From: Hippopus hippopus
Lineage: Eukaryota > Mollusca > Bivalvia > Cardiida > Cardiidae
Direction of reading: 5' to 3'
Assembly: GCA_946811185.2 (NCBI GenBank)
Contig: OX328103.1
Span: 3,038,001 to 3,102,000 of the forward strand
Length of the DNA stretch: 64,000 bases
Of the stretch, positions 55,421 through 64,000 are shown in pieces. Each line of letters opens with the position of its first letter. Position 1 is the first letter of the stretch. A program made the position numbers and the translations under genes. The notes under the pieces were generated by a model. The model saw only the letters and a program-made list of their open reading frames with translations. It ran no database searches and had not been told where the DNA came from.

Positions 55421-56546
55421 TACCAAACAACAAAATCTTATACTAGTCTATATTGAAAGCATTGGCAGACAACAAATTAAATGTGCCCCAACAATTGAAG
55501 TTTGTTTTGGGAAGTGTAGAAACATTGTGGGAAAATGAGAAAATGCAGGTTACCAGCATTTTCTCCTTTTCCCATATTTTCTGACGACTCTGTTTTCAGA
55601 TTATTTTCAAAAGCTTTTTTTCTCAGGATCGTTAAAGGTTGGAATTGTGTGGTAAAAGGTTAACTCAATAGGTATTGTAGATGATTTCTTGTTATGCAGC
55701 ACACATCTTCTGAAAACAATGTGGAAAAATTAATAAAGATGTTTTCCAAAGTCGTTTGCTACACTTTTTTCGCCCTAGGTAATGAGTACTTTACCTGTTA
55801 CCAAACAATTTCTGGTTTTAACGACCCTGAGGAAGACACCGTCTGAAAACATTGTGGGAAAAGGAGAAAATGCTGGTAACCAGCATTTTCTCCGTTTCCC
55901 ACAATGTTTTCTACTCTATGAAAGTCAAGTGTCAATTTTTGAGTCATGTTTATTTTGTCATCTGTAAATGCTTTGAATTTGGGTAAGTCTAAAATTTTGT
56001 TGTTTGGTAAAGGGTTAAGCAAATGGTGGTAAGAAGTTTGACTAAGGTTTTACCCAAGGACAACATTTTAGACAGGTCCAAAATGAAAGCATTTGCAGAC
56101 GATAGATTTAATGAGGCTAAGATGATGTACTTTGGCTCTGAAGGAGTAGAAAACATAGTGGGAAAAGGTTACTAGCATTTTTCTCCTTTTCCCACAATGT
56201 TTTCAAATGACTTCCTCCTAAGGCCCATTTAAACTCATGATTGTTTGGTAGATTGTTAAAGGTGTATTATACATAGGATTCTGGCTAGGCATGTTACTAG
56301 GGCTATTTAGTAAAAATTAACTCTTTACCAAACAACCAAATTTTAGACTTGTTCAAATTGAAAGCATTTGCAGACGACAAAATAAAAGTCATTCAGAATT
56401 TGAAATTTATTTTTTGAAAGGTAGAAAAACATTGTTGGAAAAGGAGAAAATGCTGGTTACTTGCAATTTCTCCTTTTCCATTAATGTTTTCAAAAGTCCT
56501 TTTCATCAGGGTCATTAAAAGTCAGGATTGTGTGGTAAAGGGTTAA
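55421..56546. repeat. Four M1 elements
   Basis: 55421-55660, 55794-56014 (reverse, 221 bases, very intact palindrome), 56050-56256, 56322-56542. A TTAA follows at 56015. Confidence 0.5.
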
Positions 56547-56810
56547 ATGGAAGGGGCTGGACAAAAACACTGTTATGATTCTGACTTGCTCAACAAGAAA
56601 AGTACCGGTAGTCTAGCCATGTCATGATTGACTTGACAGTTGGTAGTGTTAGCTGGTATGGGTAAAATATGTATATCAAGGTGAAGCTAGTGTCTTATTT
56701 TTCACTTATTCTGATCTAGTACTCAAGCTCAATGACACATTTGAGGACTTTTCGCTTTTCCATCTCTTGCAATAAAGTTAAATTCAATTTAAGTATATTG
56801 TAATTATACC
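56547..56810. other. No gene or recognised repeat
   Basis: Nothing shared or coding seen. Confidence 0.5.
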
Positions 56811-57120
56811 CCTGCCAAACGAATGTTTTCGGGGGTATACTAGAATCAGCCTGTCTGTCTGTCCGTCAGTGTGTCCGTCTGTGTACAAAATACTAGTAAT
56901 TTTGTGTCGCAAACTCCTCCTACAGTTTTGCTGCTATTGTATTGAAAGTTTGTTGATACATTGTGGGTGAGGGAGAAAATGCTGGTAACCAGCATTTTCT
57001 CCTTTTCTCACAATATTTTCTACTCCTTCAGGGATGAAGTCAATCATTTAAGCCAACTGACTTTGTCAACTACATATGCTTTTAATATGTGAAAACTTTT
57101 CCAGTGGTAAAAAATTCGAA
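56811..57120. repeat. ACCCCTGCCAAACGAATG repeat and M1 fragment
   Basis: GGGGGTATACTAGAATCAGC and GTCTGTCTGTCCGTCAG runs to 56945; a related start lies at 40343. M1 fragment at 56955-57110. Confidence 0.5.
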
Positions 57121-57205
57121 GTATTGGTGTCATACAGCTTTTATTTTCTTTTAACATCACATGATATCCTCTTCTTGAGAAATGTAACTTTTAATTATAA
57201 TAATG

Positions 57206-57782
57206 TACACGAGCTTTGGGCGGTACAACCGCCTTCTTCTAGTGTGATCCTGTGATACAATGCCTGCAGTAACAGTTGTTTACGCAACTTCAAGGTAACG
57301 TTGACGTCACGTAAACAATTAATACCAAGTCCAGGGATGAAGTCATTGCAGCTTTAATCCCGCCAAATGGGCCCGAACCCAGACCAAAAATGCATCCGAC
57401 CCACGCTCCAGCAAAAGGGGGCCTAATGCATCTCCGTGATACAGAATACCAAGCAAATCAGTACATAATCACGGACCCATAAAGTCCACCTTGTCTAACA
57501 ACCGACTGAATCAGGAGGTAGAATATTACTTGGACATGCAGATAATTATCTGATGCATTAGGCCCCCTTTTGCTGGAGCGTGGGTCGGATGCATTTTTGG
57601 TCTGGGTTCGGGCCCATTTTGCAGGATTAAAGCTGCAATGACTTCATCCCGGGACTTGGTATTAATTGTTTACGTGACGTCAACGTTACCTTGACGTTGC
57701 GTAAACAACTGTTACTGCAGGCATTGTATCACAGGATCACACTAGAAGAAGGCGGTTGTACCGCCGAAAGCTCGTGTACATT
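57206..57782. repeat. 577-base inverted repeat with M2 at its heart
   Basis: Arms of about 230 bases (57206-57435 and 57548-57782), from TGTACACGAGCTTT to GGGGGCCTAATGCATC, differ at about five positions. The loop is an M2 core. Confidence 0.5.
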
Positions 57783-57901
57783 CTTTTAACATGATAGTTA
57801 TTACAGGCATGTTTAATATTAAGCTTTAAATTGCATTTTTCCTGTAATTTTTGCATCTTCTTGGATCCTGTTTGTGTTAAATATACTAAAGCTGTAGATA
57901 C

Positions 57902-57903
57902 AT

Positions 57904-57935
<32 letters not shown>

Positions 57936-57985
57936 CGTGTGTGTGTGGGTGGGTGGGTGTGTTGTGTGTGTGTATATATATATTT
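57902..57985. repeat. (GT)n microsatellite
   Basis: GT runs with GGGTGGGTG interruptions, then (AT)n. Open frames rich in His/Thr/Pro or Cys/Val here are translations of it. Confidence 0.5.
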
Positions 57986-58480
57986 GCCAAAGTCGCTGCC
58001 ATTTTTTGGCGTCGTTGCCGTTGACGTCATGTGACGTTGATGTCATCAGCCTTTAATGATAAACAATATTTCCCTTGATAAAGGTTTGAAATAATCGAAA
58101 CTAGTCGGGATTAAAATATTTTTTCAAAATGACACTTGAAGTTTGATCTCTTTTTATTCATTTATTTTGATACATTGATGGTATACTGAAGTTGTGCAAG
58201 ACGCAGTTTTCAATCATCTACTCCCTATGATTCAAGGGTAATATCCCCTTGAACTTAGAAAATTTTTTGTTAAATTGCCTGTTTCCGTCAAAGCACTAGC
58301 GGGGATATTAAGTCACATTCAGTGACAGCTCTAGTTTAAACTGGACTACATTATGCACTTGCAGCTTGTGATACCAGTAATTCTTTGGGGGACTTTCGGA
58401 AAACTGTGCCAAATATATAAACTGGACTTCTTTCGACAGCTGAATATACAGTCCATTTAAACTCGGCAAAAACTTCTTAT
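57986..58480. other. No gene or recognised repeat
   Basis: Intron; nothing shared with the window. Confidence 0.5.
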
Positions 58481-58498
58481 AAGCTTAATTAAACAAGT

Positions 58499-58605
58499 GG
58501 ACAGTATAGATCAAAGATCAGTAGGCAAGTTCTGTGCAGTCTGATCTTGACCTATGCAAATTCTCAAAAGCCCTTGTTATTGCTTCTTGCCTTGAAAGCG
58601 TTAAT
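58499..58605. repeat. M3 core and end
   Basis: CAGTATAGATCAAAGATCAG and CAGTCTGATCTTGACC. Confidence 0.5.
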
Positions 58606-58698
58606 TCTTAATCAGGATTTATGCTGTACATAAAAATAAAAGCCAGTTTTCTAAATTTCACTGTCCTAGACATTGGTAATGACTTCTGGTTTGTTTAA

Positions 58699-58919
58699 GC
58701 CTTTACCAAACAATCCCTGGTTTTTACGACCCTAAGATAGAAGCCTTTTGAAAACATTGTGGGAAAAGGAGAAAATGCTGGTAACCAGCATTTTCTCCTT
58801 TTCCCACAATGTTTTCTACCCTGCTGGAAACAACTTTCAATTTTTTAGTTAAGTTTATTTTGTCGTCTGCAAGTGCTTTCAATTTGGACCAGTCTAAAAT
58901 TTTCTCCTTTGGTAAAGAG
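58699..58919 (-). repeat. M1 element
   Basis: 221 bases, TTAA at 58695; perfect palindrome at 58757-58809. Confidence 0.5.
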
Positions 58920-58924
58920 TTGAG

Positions 58925-59192
58925 AGACGTTCTGGCAAAAAGGAGTTTATGCATCTCTGTGATGCAATTTATACTGAGCAAGTCATCACATAACTGTGAA
59001 TCCATAAAATCTATTCTGTCTAACAACGGAACTGAATTATAAGGTAGAATGATCCTTGGACATGTAGAAAAATTGACCAATAGCAAAACATTTGAACCCA
59101 TGTCTGCTTGCACAGACTGCACATGCTGACTTTGGTCGATACTTTTTGCAGATACTTAGATCTAAACCCTTCTTCCACAGAGCACGACTCAT
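58925..59192. repeat. M2 element
   Basis: GACGTTCTGGCAAAAAGGAG to CCACAGAGCACGACTCA. Confidence 0.5.
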
Positions 59193-59349
59193 TTGTCTCT
59201 TTAACCAGGATGCTATACATAAATTGTTGTTCTCTTTAAGTTAAAATGTCTTTCTTGAAAGCCATTAGCCATGAAAAACATGTTTAACAAAGCCTTCTAC
59301 TTCAGGTACTAGTACATGTTATTTGATTTATACTCCATGCTTTTAGTGT

Positions 59350-59578
59350 TAACTCTTCACCAAACAACATTTTAGAATTGTCGAAATTGAAAACATTTTT
59401 TGACAACAATTCAACTTGGCTCAAGCGATCGTATTTGTCTTTGAAAGGTTAGAAAACATTGTGGGAAAAGAAGAAAATGCTGGTTACCAGCATTTTCTTC
59501 TTTTCCCACAATGTTTTCAAAATTCAAAATTATCTTCCTCAGAGTTGTAAAAACTCGGGATTGTGTGATAAAGGATTA
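59350..59578 (+). repeat. M1 element
   Basis: CTCTTCACCAAACAACATTT to GTGATAAAGGATTAAAC; ends about 30 bases before exon 33. Confidence 0.5.
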
Positions 59579-59607
59579 AACAATTGTGTATCATTTATCT
59601 TCCACAG

Positions 59608-60132
59608 CTTGCTCAACGAAGGAAAAAACTCAGAAGACTTCCATCCTTTGATCATGAAACACCCAGGCCAAAAGAGAAAAAGCATGGACAGGCACATAAA
59701 GACGAAGCCAGAAAAACAACCAAAAACAAACCAACTTTGGACATTAAAGACCCAGAGAGAAAACAACATGACCCCTATATAGACAGACAAGCCATGCAGC
59801 AAAGGAGGAAATCTGAAGCTGTTCCTGTAAAGGAAAGAAGAAAATCGGAAGCTCCAGGAAAAGGCACCACAAAGACAAGGGAACCTGAAGAACAGCTAGA
59901 GGTTCCAAGTCAGAAAGTAGAGAGGGAACTTCAAGCGGAGGTTAAGCAAGAGCCTCAGGATGTTGAACATAAAATTGAAGATCTTCAGAATAAAGAACTA
60001 GATATTAAGCCTAGTGCAGAGCAGCAAGGGGCCGAAGACCTTGGAAAAGAGCAGCAAGGGGCAGAAAACCTAAGGACAGATCAACAAGAGTTTGGACAAC
60101 AAGGCACAGAACAACAGGATGTTCAACAATAA
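59608..60132 (+). CDS. ITPR-like exon 33: terminal exon, charged tail
   Basis: Acceptor TATCTTCCACAG; 174 codons then TAA. Begins LAQRRKKLRRLPSF, carries two copies of the basophilic kinase site RRKSEA 11 residues apart, and ends in Glu/Gln-rich repeats of EQQGAE type. IP3 receptors end in a coiled coil of about 100 residues instead; here a basic-to-acidic, probably disordered tail takes its place. Continuous open frame over 525 bases supports it as coding. Confidence 0.5.
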   Translation, partial: LAQRRKKLRRLPSFDHETPRPKEKKHGQAHKDEARKTTKNKPTLDIKDPERKQHDPYIDRQAMQQRRKSEAVPVKERRKSEAPGKGTTKTREPEEQLEVPSQKVERELQAEVKQEPQDVEHKIEDLQNKELDIKPSAEQQGAEDLGKEQQGAENLRTDQQEFGQQGTEQQDVQQ

Positions 60133-60153
60133 TGGGCAGAACAACAGAATTAA

Positions 60154-60953
60154 AGCCCCAGTAAAGTCAAAAATAGGTAATTTTCACTGTTTATAACTCG
60201 AAAATATATCGGATAACCCATCACAACACAGATATATAAGATCGGAGAAAACTCCAACATGTCAGTTACTGCATTGATTGCCATGATATACGTGTGCGAA
60301 AATGCATGGAGAAACCTGTCGATTTCAGGGACGCCATTGATCGAGACAACCTTCGTTATCGTTCGTGTATATTCGAACTAGGTCTTCGAGAACGTCACGT
60401 GATAACATTGCATCTCATTAGTGCTATGGCGTAGTAGACAGGACTATTGTTTACAATTCCAATATTGTGTCATTGGAGAGTAAGATTGCTCATTCTGAAC
60501 CTGTTTTCTTATTTGGATGTAGTAAACTCGTCCTGTATTGATGATAAATGAATAAGCGATGATCAGCCTGTGTTGTCGTTTCTGTTTACGATGTCGATAA
60601 ACTTACGTTTTTTAAGCCTAGAATGGGAACAAAACGATCAAGTGAATGAAGGGTTTGTTTCGACGCCTTGAATGATCATGTAGTGTTTATGTCACAATCA
60701 CGTCACTGCGGACATTTACAACAAAAAGTCGGCTAATTGTCGGCGATCATCGATGTAAACAAACAGATAATGCGGCATGGTAGGATCTGTTCTAGTTTCA
60801 AAATTCGTTTTCTGCCATTGACTGGAACTTTTGCGAACTGCACCTGTACATATCGTGAAATTCATAATAATCGCCATATTTTTACATGGTAAAAATGAAA
60901 TTTACTTTTATTTTATAGACAGGTTTTTTATTCAGTTGGACTTTACTGTGACT
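60154..60953. mobile_element. 800-base TTAA element in the 3' UTR
   Basis: Ends AGCCCCAGTAAAGTC and, inverted, AGTCACAGTAAAGTC, with TTAA at 60150-60153 and 60954-60957. TTAA sites suggest a piggyBac-type, non-autonomous element. It lies 21 bases after the receptor stop codon. Confidence 0.5.
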
Positions 60954-60957
60954 TTAA

Positions 60958-61300
60958 CTCTTTACCAAAGAGAAAATCTTGGACTGGAACAAATTGAAAG
61001 CATTTGCAGACAAATTTAATTTAGCTCAAATGATAATTTCTGTCTGTGATAGAGAAGAAAACATTGTGGGAAAAGGAGAAAATGCTGGTTACCAGCATTT
61101 TCTTCTTTTCCCACAATATTTTCAAATGCCTTCTTCTTCAGGGTCGTTAAAACAGGGGATTGTGTTGTAAAGGGTTACAGGAGCATTTACTTTATACCAA
61201 AGAACAAAATTTTAGACTTGTTCATATTGACAGCATTTGCAGACAACAATTCAGTAGTGTCTCAAATTACTAAATTTGTTTTGAAAGGGTGCTAAACATG
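60958..61300 (+). repeat. M1 copies
   Basis: 60958-61174 begins right after the TTAA of the 800-base element; 61188-61295 is a 3'-cut copy. Confidence 0.5.
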
Positions 61301-61440
61301 AGGCTGTTCGATAAATTTGTGGAATTTTGTTGTAAAAATAAATTTGGGTGACCAAATAAGATCACTTTCAGCATACATATCAAACAATGTATACTTGAAA
61401 CATCCTCCAAATTTCATACAAATTCATAAAGAAATACATT
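61297..61440. mobile_element. Possible mariner end fragment
   Basis: ATGAGGCTGTTCGATAAATT resembles the ends at 42803 and 44124 (GAGGGTTGTTTGATAT); no partner end in view. Confidence 0.5.
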
Positions 61441-61443
61441 TAA

Positions 61444-61664
61444 CCCATTACCACACAGCAAAATTTTAGACCTATCCAAATTGAAAGCATTTGCAGACGA
61501 CAATTTCAAAGTGGCTCAAATGGTGCAATTTTGCTTTGATTGGGTAGAAAACTTTGTGGGAAAAGGAGAAAATGCTGGTTACCAGCATTTTCTCCTTTTC
61601 CCACAATGTTTTCAAAAGGCTTCTTCCTCAGGGGTGTTAAAAGTCGTCATTGTGTGGTAAAGGG
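61444..61664 (+). repeat. M1 element, young copy
   Basis: 221 bases, TTAA at 61440 and 61665; 219 of 221 positions equal to 37510-37730. Confidence 0.5.
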
Positions 61665-61694
61665 TTAAATAGAGAATTACAAAACATAGGTAAA

Positions 61695-61880
61695 AGCACA
61701 TCTCCGGGCTCCGGATGTGGAAAAAACTGATGTCGACGTCATTACATCTCAAGAGGCTCCGGATGTGGAAAAAAATAATGTCGACGTCATTACATCTCAA
61801 GAGATCGCAAAAAGTAAAGAGTAAACAAATGCTTTTAATTTGGAAAAGTCTAAAATTTTGGTGTTTGGTAAAAGGTTTAA
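61695..61880. repeat. 55-base duplication and M1 end fragment
   Basis: GGCTCCGGATGTGGAAAAAA..ATGTCGACGTCATTACATCT occurs twice (61708, 61754). M1 end at 61825-61875. Confidence 0.5.
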
Positions 61881-62555
61881 AGGTGGGTATTTAGATTTTT
61901 CACATCTCATCAAATTAAAAAATATATATATCACTGAAATTTATATAAAAAACAATACAAATCATCAATAATTAATAATCATAAAATTACAAAAGATTTT
62001 TTTTTTTGATGGTGTTCCCTTAAAAGGCTACGTAGCCTCTTAAGGTACTTTTAGATTTCGTACCAAAAATCAAAAAAGCATTGTGGGAATGTCAAGTGAC
62101 TGGCACGTGACTAATGACGCTTAAATTCCATAACATAACAAACATGTAATTATTTTCCATAATGTCTTCTTTGGACGCTATGTTTGAAGCTTCGTCTGTG
62201 TATTTCCGGTATGTAAATGAGCGAGTTGCTCATATAAAAATAGACCGTGTTTCCCGTCGGTGTCGACCTGGGCCGTAGTAAATCTCTAATTTCTGTTGTT
62301 GTCGGATGGTTTTCGACTACTGGGGTTTTACGAATGAAAATTAAAAGGCTTTGGGAGTATAAGGATGATTTTTTTGTATTTTTGTAAATTTTCCTCCCAA
62401 AATCTGAAGGGCCACCTTTAAGGCAAAAGTGGTTATGCTTGTTACAAGAACAGTAAGATTAGTTCATGTTATTGTAAAAGAATTTCCATATATACATGTA
62501 TATAACACTTGCATTATAGAAAGACTTTTTGTATTTAATCTTATTTTCTACTCAA
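61881..62555. other. 3' flank without a gene
   Basis: A 28-base near-palindrome (TTAAAAGGCTACGTAGCC) at 62020-62046. No coding frame, no convincing promoter; TATAAAAAT at 62233 is alone. Confidence 0.5.
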
Positions 62556-62758
62556 GTTTACACTTAATCTGTGATATTTTTGTAGACAAGATTCTTATAA
62601 AAGCCTTTTTCCTCCTAAAACAAAAGATGGGTCTTTGTAATGGCCATTTTTGATATCCGTTTACACTTAATCTGTGACATTTTTGTAGATAAAATCCTTA
62701 TTATAAGCTTATTTCCTTCTAGAACAACAGAAGGGTCTCCATAACAGCCTTTGTTGTG
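62556..62758. repeat. Tandem duplication, 103-base unit
   Basis: GTTTACACTTAATCTGTGA..TTTTTGTAGA at 62556 and 62659, each ending in AGGGTCT/GGGTCTTTGTAATGGCC-like sequence. Confidence 0.5.
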
Positions 62759-63505
62759 CTAGAATACATTTTTGCCAAAAAATGTACATATAATTAGTAT
62801 TAGAACTTTGAAAAGGGATAGATAGCTACAGTGTCATTCACCACAGACAGAAATCCTCTTTATTTTGGAATGAGAACTATTTGAAATACATGTATATATC
62901 AACATATCCCAGTTTTCTTTAAAACAGTAGAATAATGTTGTTTTTTTTTTGCAAAGCTGGAGATGACAAACAAAATTTAGGAGTGACTTGTAAGTGTTTT
63001 AAACTTCATTTATTGTTTCAAACTGTCTGCATCAGGTACTTTGACTTGTAATTCTAGTGCCACCATGAAATGATTTCCATTGCAGCTACAAATGGAAGCT
63101 ACATGAATTTGCAATTTAGTCTTAGAAGCTGAAGTTTAATACTTCACCAAATAATATCCAATGATTTTATCAGTGGCATGTAAGGTAAAGTTCCAGAACA
63201 AAGAACTGAATATGAACCTTACCTCATAATAAAATTTCAACTCGTGAGTATAAGAATCTGCTTTGCTGAGACATTCTGCACAAAATTGACTTTTAAACTG
63301 CAATCATTTACATGTAGGTGTAATTTTTATTGTTGAAAATGTCGGTAGGTTTTTTTTTTGGCACCCTACATGTTAATGTAGTGTAGGGATTTTTTTTTTT
63401 GATTATAGAAATAGAGCTGTGTGTTTTACTCTGCATATTTGTAAGGTTGCGTCTTACATTCATCTGCAGAGATGTGTGTTATTTAGATTTTCTAATTCCC
63501 TTCTT
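62759..63505. other. No gene or recognised repeat
   Basis: AT-rich; a GTAGGGTTTTTTTTTGG-type run at 63345-63400 only. Confidence 0.5.
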
Positions 63506-63508
63506 TAA

Positions 63509-63729
63509 CCCTTTACCACACAATTCCGTGTTTTAAGGACCCTAAAGAAGAAAGCTTTTGAAAACATTTGTGGGAAAAGGGAAAAAATGCTTGTAACAAG
63601 CATTTTCTCATTTTCCCACTATGTTTTCTTCCCCTTTACAGAAAGTTTCATCATTTGAGCCACACTTATTTTGTCATATACAAATGCCTTCAATGTAGAA
63701 AAGACTAAAATTTTGCCGTGTGGTAAAGA
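63509..63729 (-). repeat. M1 element
   Basis: 221 bases; TTAA at 63505 and 63730; palindrome reduced to ATGCTTGTAACAAGCAT. Confidence 0.5.
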
Positions 63730-63867
63730 TTAATATGCATGATTCATGTTGCATTAACCACATTGTATTTATCTACTAACAATAAAAAAAATTTTTTTTA
63801 GTTTAATTAGTTTAAACATATTTATTTTTCATCCATTGAGAAACAAGTGCTAACAACTTATAACAAT

Positions 63868-64000
63868 CTCTCTCTCGATTCTGCTTCCTGGGAACTACAC
63901 CAATACTCGCACAGTATGTGTGGGCCAATGATAAAAAATTTGGAAGTCGACACCTGCTCCTGGGTCTCGAACTTGGGACCTTTTGTTTATGAGGCTGATG
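63868..64000 (-). repeat. tRNA-derived SINE (type S3), cut by the window
   Basis: The complement carries GGTCCCAAGTTCGAGACCC (B box) and AGGAAGCAGAATCGAGAG, matching 8196-8362. Confidence 0.5.

Larger units (their letters stand above)
7988..60132 (+). other. Itpr-like: Gene span: IP3 receptor / ryanodine receptor-like calcium channel, 5' end missing
   Basis: Thirty-three exons with GT-AG borders join in one frame from 7988 to the TAA at 60130-60132, giving about 1539 residues. Family assignment rests on the C-terminal order S1-S6 membrane segments, HNGK between S4 and S5, then CFICG, FEEH..REHN, LWDYIYFF and EYSALENYV, which is the conserved end of IP3 and ryanodine receptors. Family members are tetrameric calcium-release channels of the endoplasmic reticulum. 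Canonical IP3 receptors have about 2700 residues, so roughly the first 1100 (suppressor and IP3-binding core) lie upstream and ligand binding cannot be judged. It is clearly diverged from vertebrate ITPR1-3: the pore filter and C-tail differ. A lineage-specific paralogue is more likely than the main receptor (inference). Confidence 0.5.

Noticed and set aside
57737..58046. Frames rich in Thr-His-Pro or Cys-Val
   Set aside because: Direct translation of the (GT)n microsatellite.
1098..61170. Many small open frames with VGKGENAG(Y/N)QHFLLFPQCF or LPNDKILDWSKLKAFADDK
   Set aside because: They are translations of M1 in several frames and both strands; shared sequence reflects the repeat, not a protein family.

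Overview
The window is nuclear DNA of an animal. It looks like a lophotrochozoan, most probably a bivalve mollusc of the dreissenid type. That rests on inference: AT-rich DNA, short exons scattered among kilobase introns with GT-AG borders, tRNA-derived SINEs of the kind seen in molluscs, minisatellites led by runs of GTCCGTCTGTCTG, and very dense short TIR elements. The species cannot be proven from the sequence alone.

One protein-coding gene runs through most of the window on the plus strand. I could assemble 33 exons with compatible splice phases from 7988 to a stop codon at 60132. They encode about 1539 residues, the C-terminal half or more of a divergent inositol 1,4,5-trisphosphate receptor / ryanodine receptor family channel. 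In order, the exons give RIH-type helical repeats (7988-24493), a low-complexity linker (27519-27749), an RIH-associated region (29057-36223), a membrane domain with S1 to S6 (40929-49231), the Cys2-His2 CFICG...EHN zinc motif (51234-52185), and a basic then Glu/Gln-rich tail (53040-60132). The start codon and the IP3-binding N-terminus lie upstream of base 1. The most striking feature is the pore: where IP3 and ryanodine receptors carry GGGxGD, this gene reads HHGLVGTAYE and then MFDHD.

The introns are crowded with mobile DNA. The commonest family (called M1 here) is a 219-222 bp element with CYCTTTACC ends, TTAA target sites and a long central palindrome. I see more than 60 whole or broken copies. 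Other families are M2 (about 250 bp, ends GAGCCATGCTCTG), M3 (up to about 200 bp, ends CCCTTAAAGTGCC, TTAA sites), R4 (about 310 bp dispersed repeat), F5 and M6 (foldback elements), four SINE types, two mariners, two pogo-like elements, an 800 bp TTAA element just after the stop codon, and a 577 bp near-perfect inverted repeat.

Layout: 1-7987, intron or upstream region made of repeats, with a mariner inside a minisatellite. 7988-60132, the receptor gene. 60133-64000, 3' flank with the TTAA element, more M1 copies, a tandem duplication and a SINE. Small open frames reading like VGKGENAGYQHFLLFPQCF are translations of M1 and are not genes. [Form note: the original gave no confidence values; every 0.5 is a placeholder required by the schema.]
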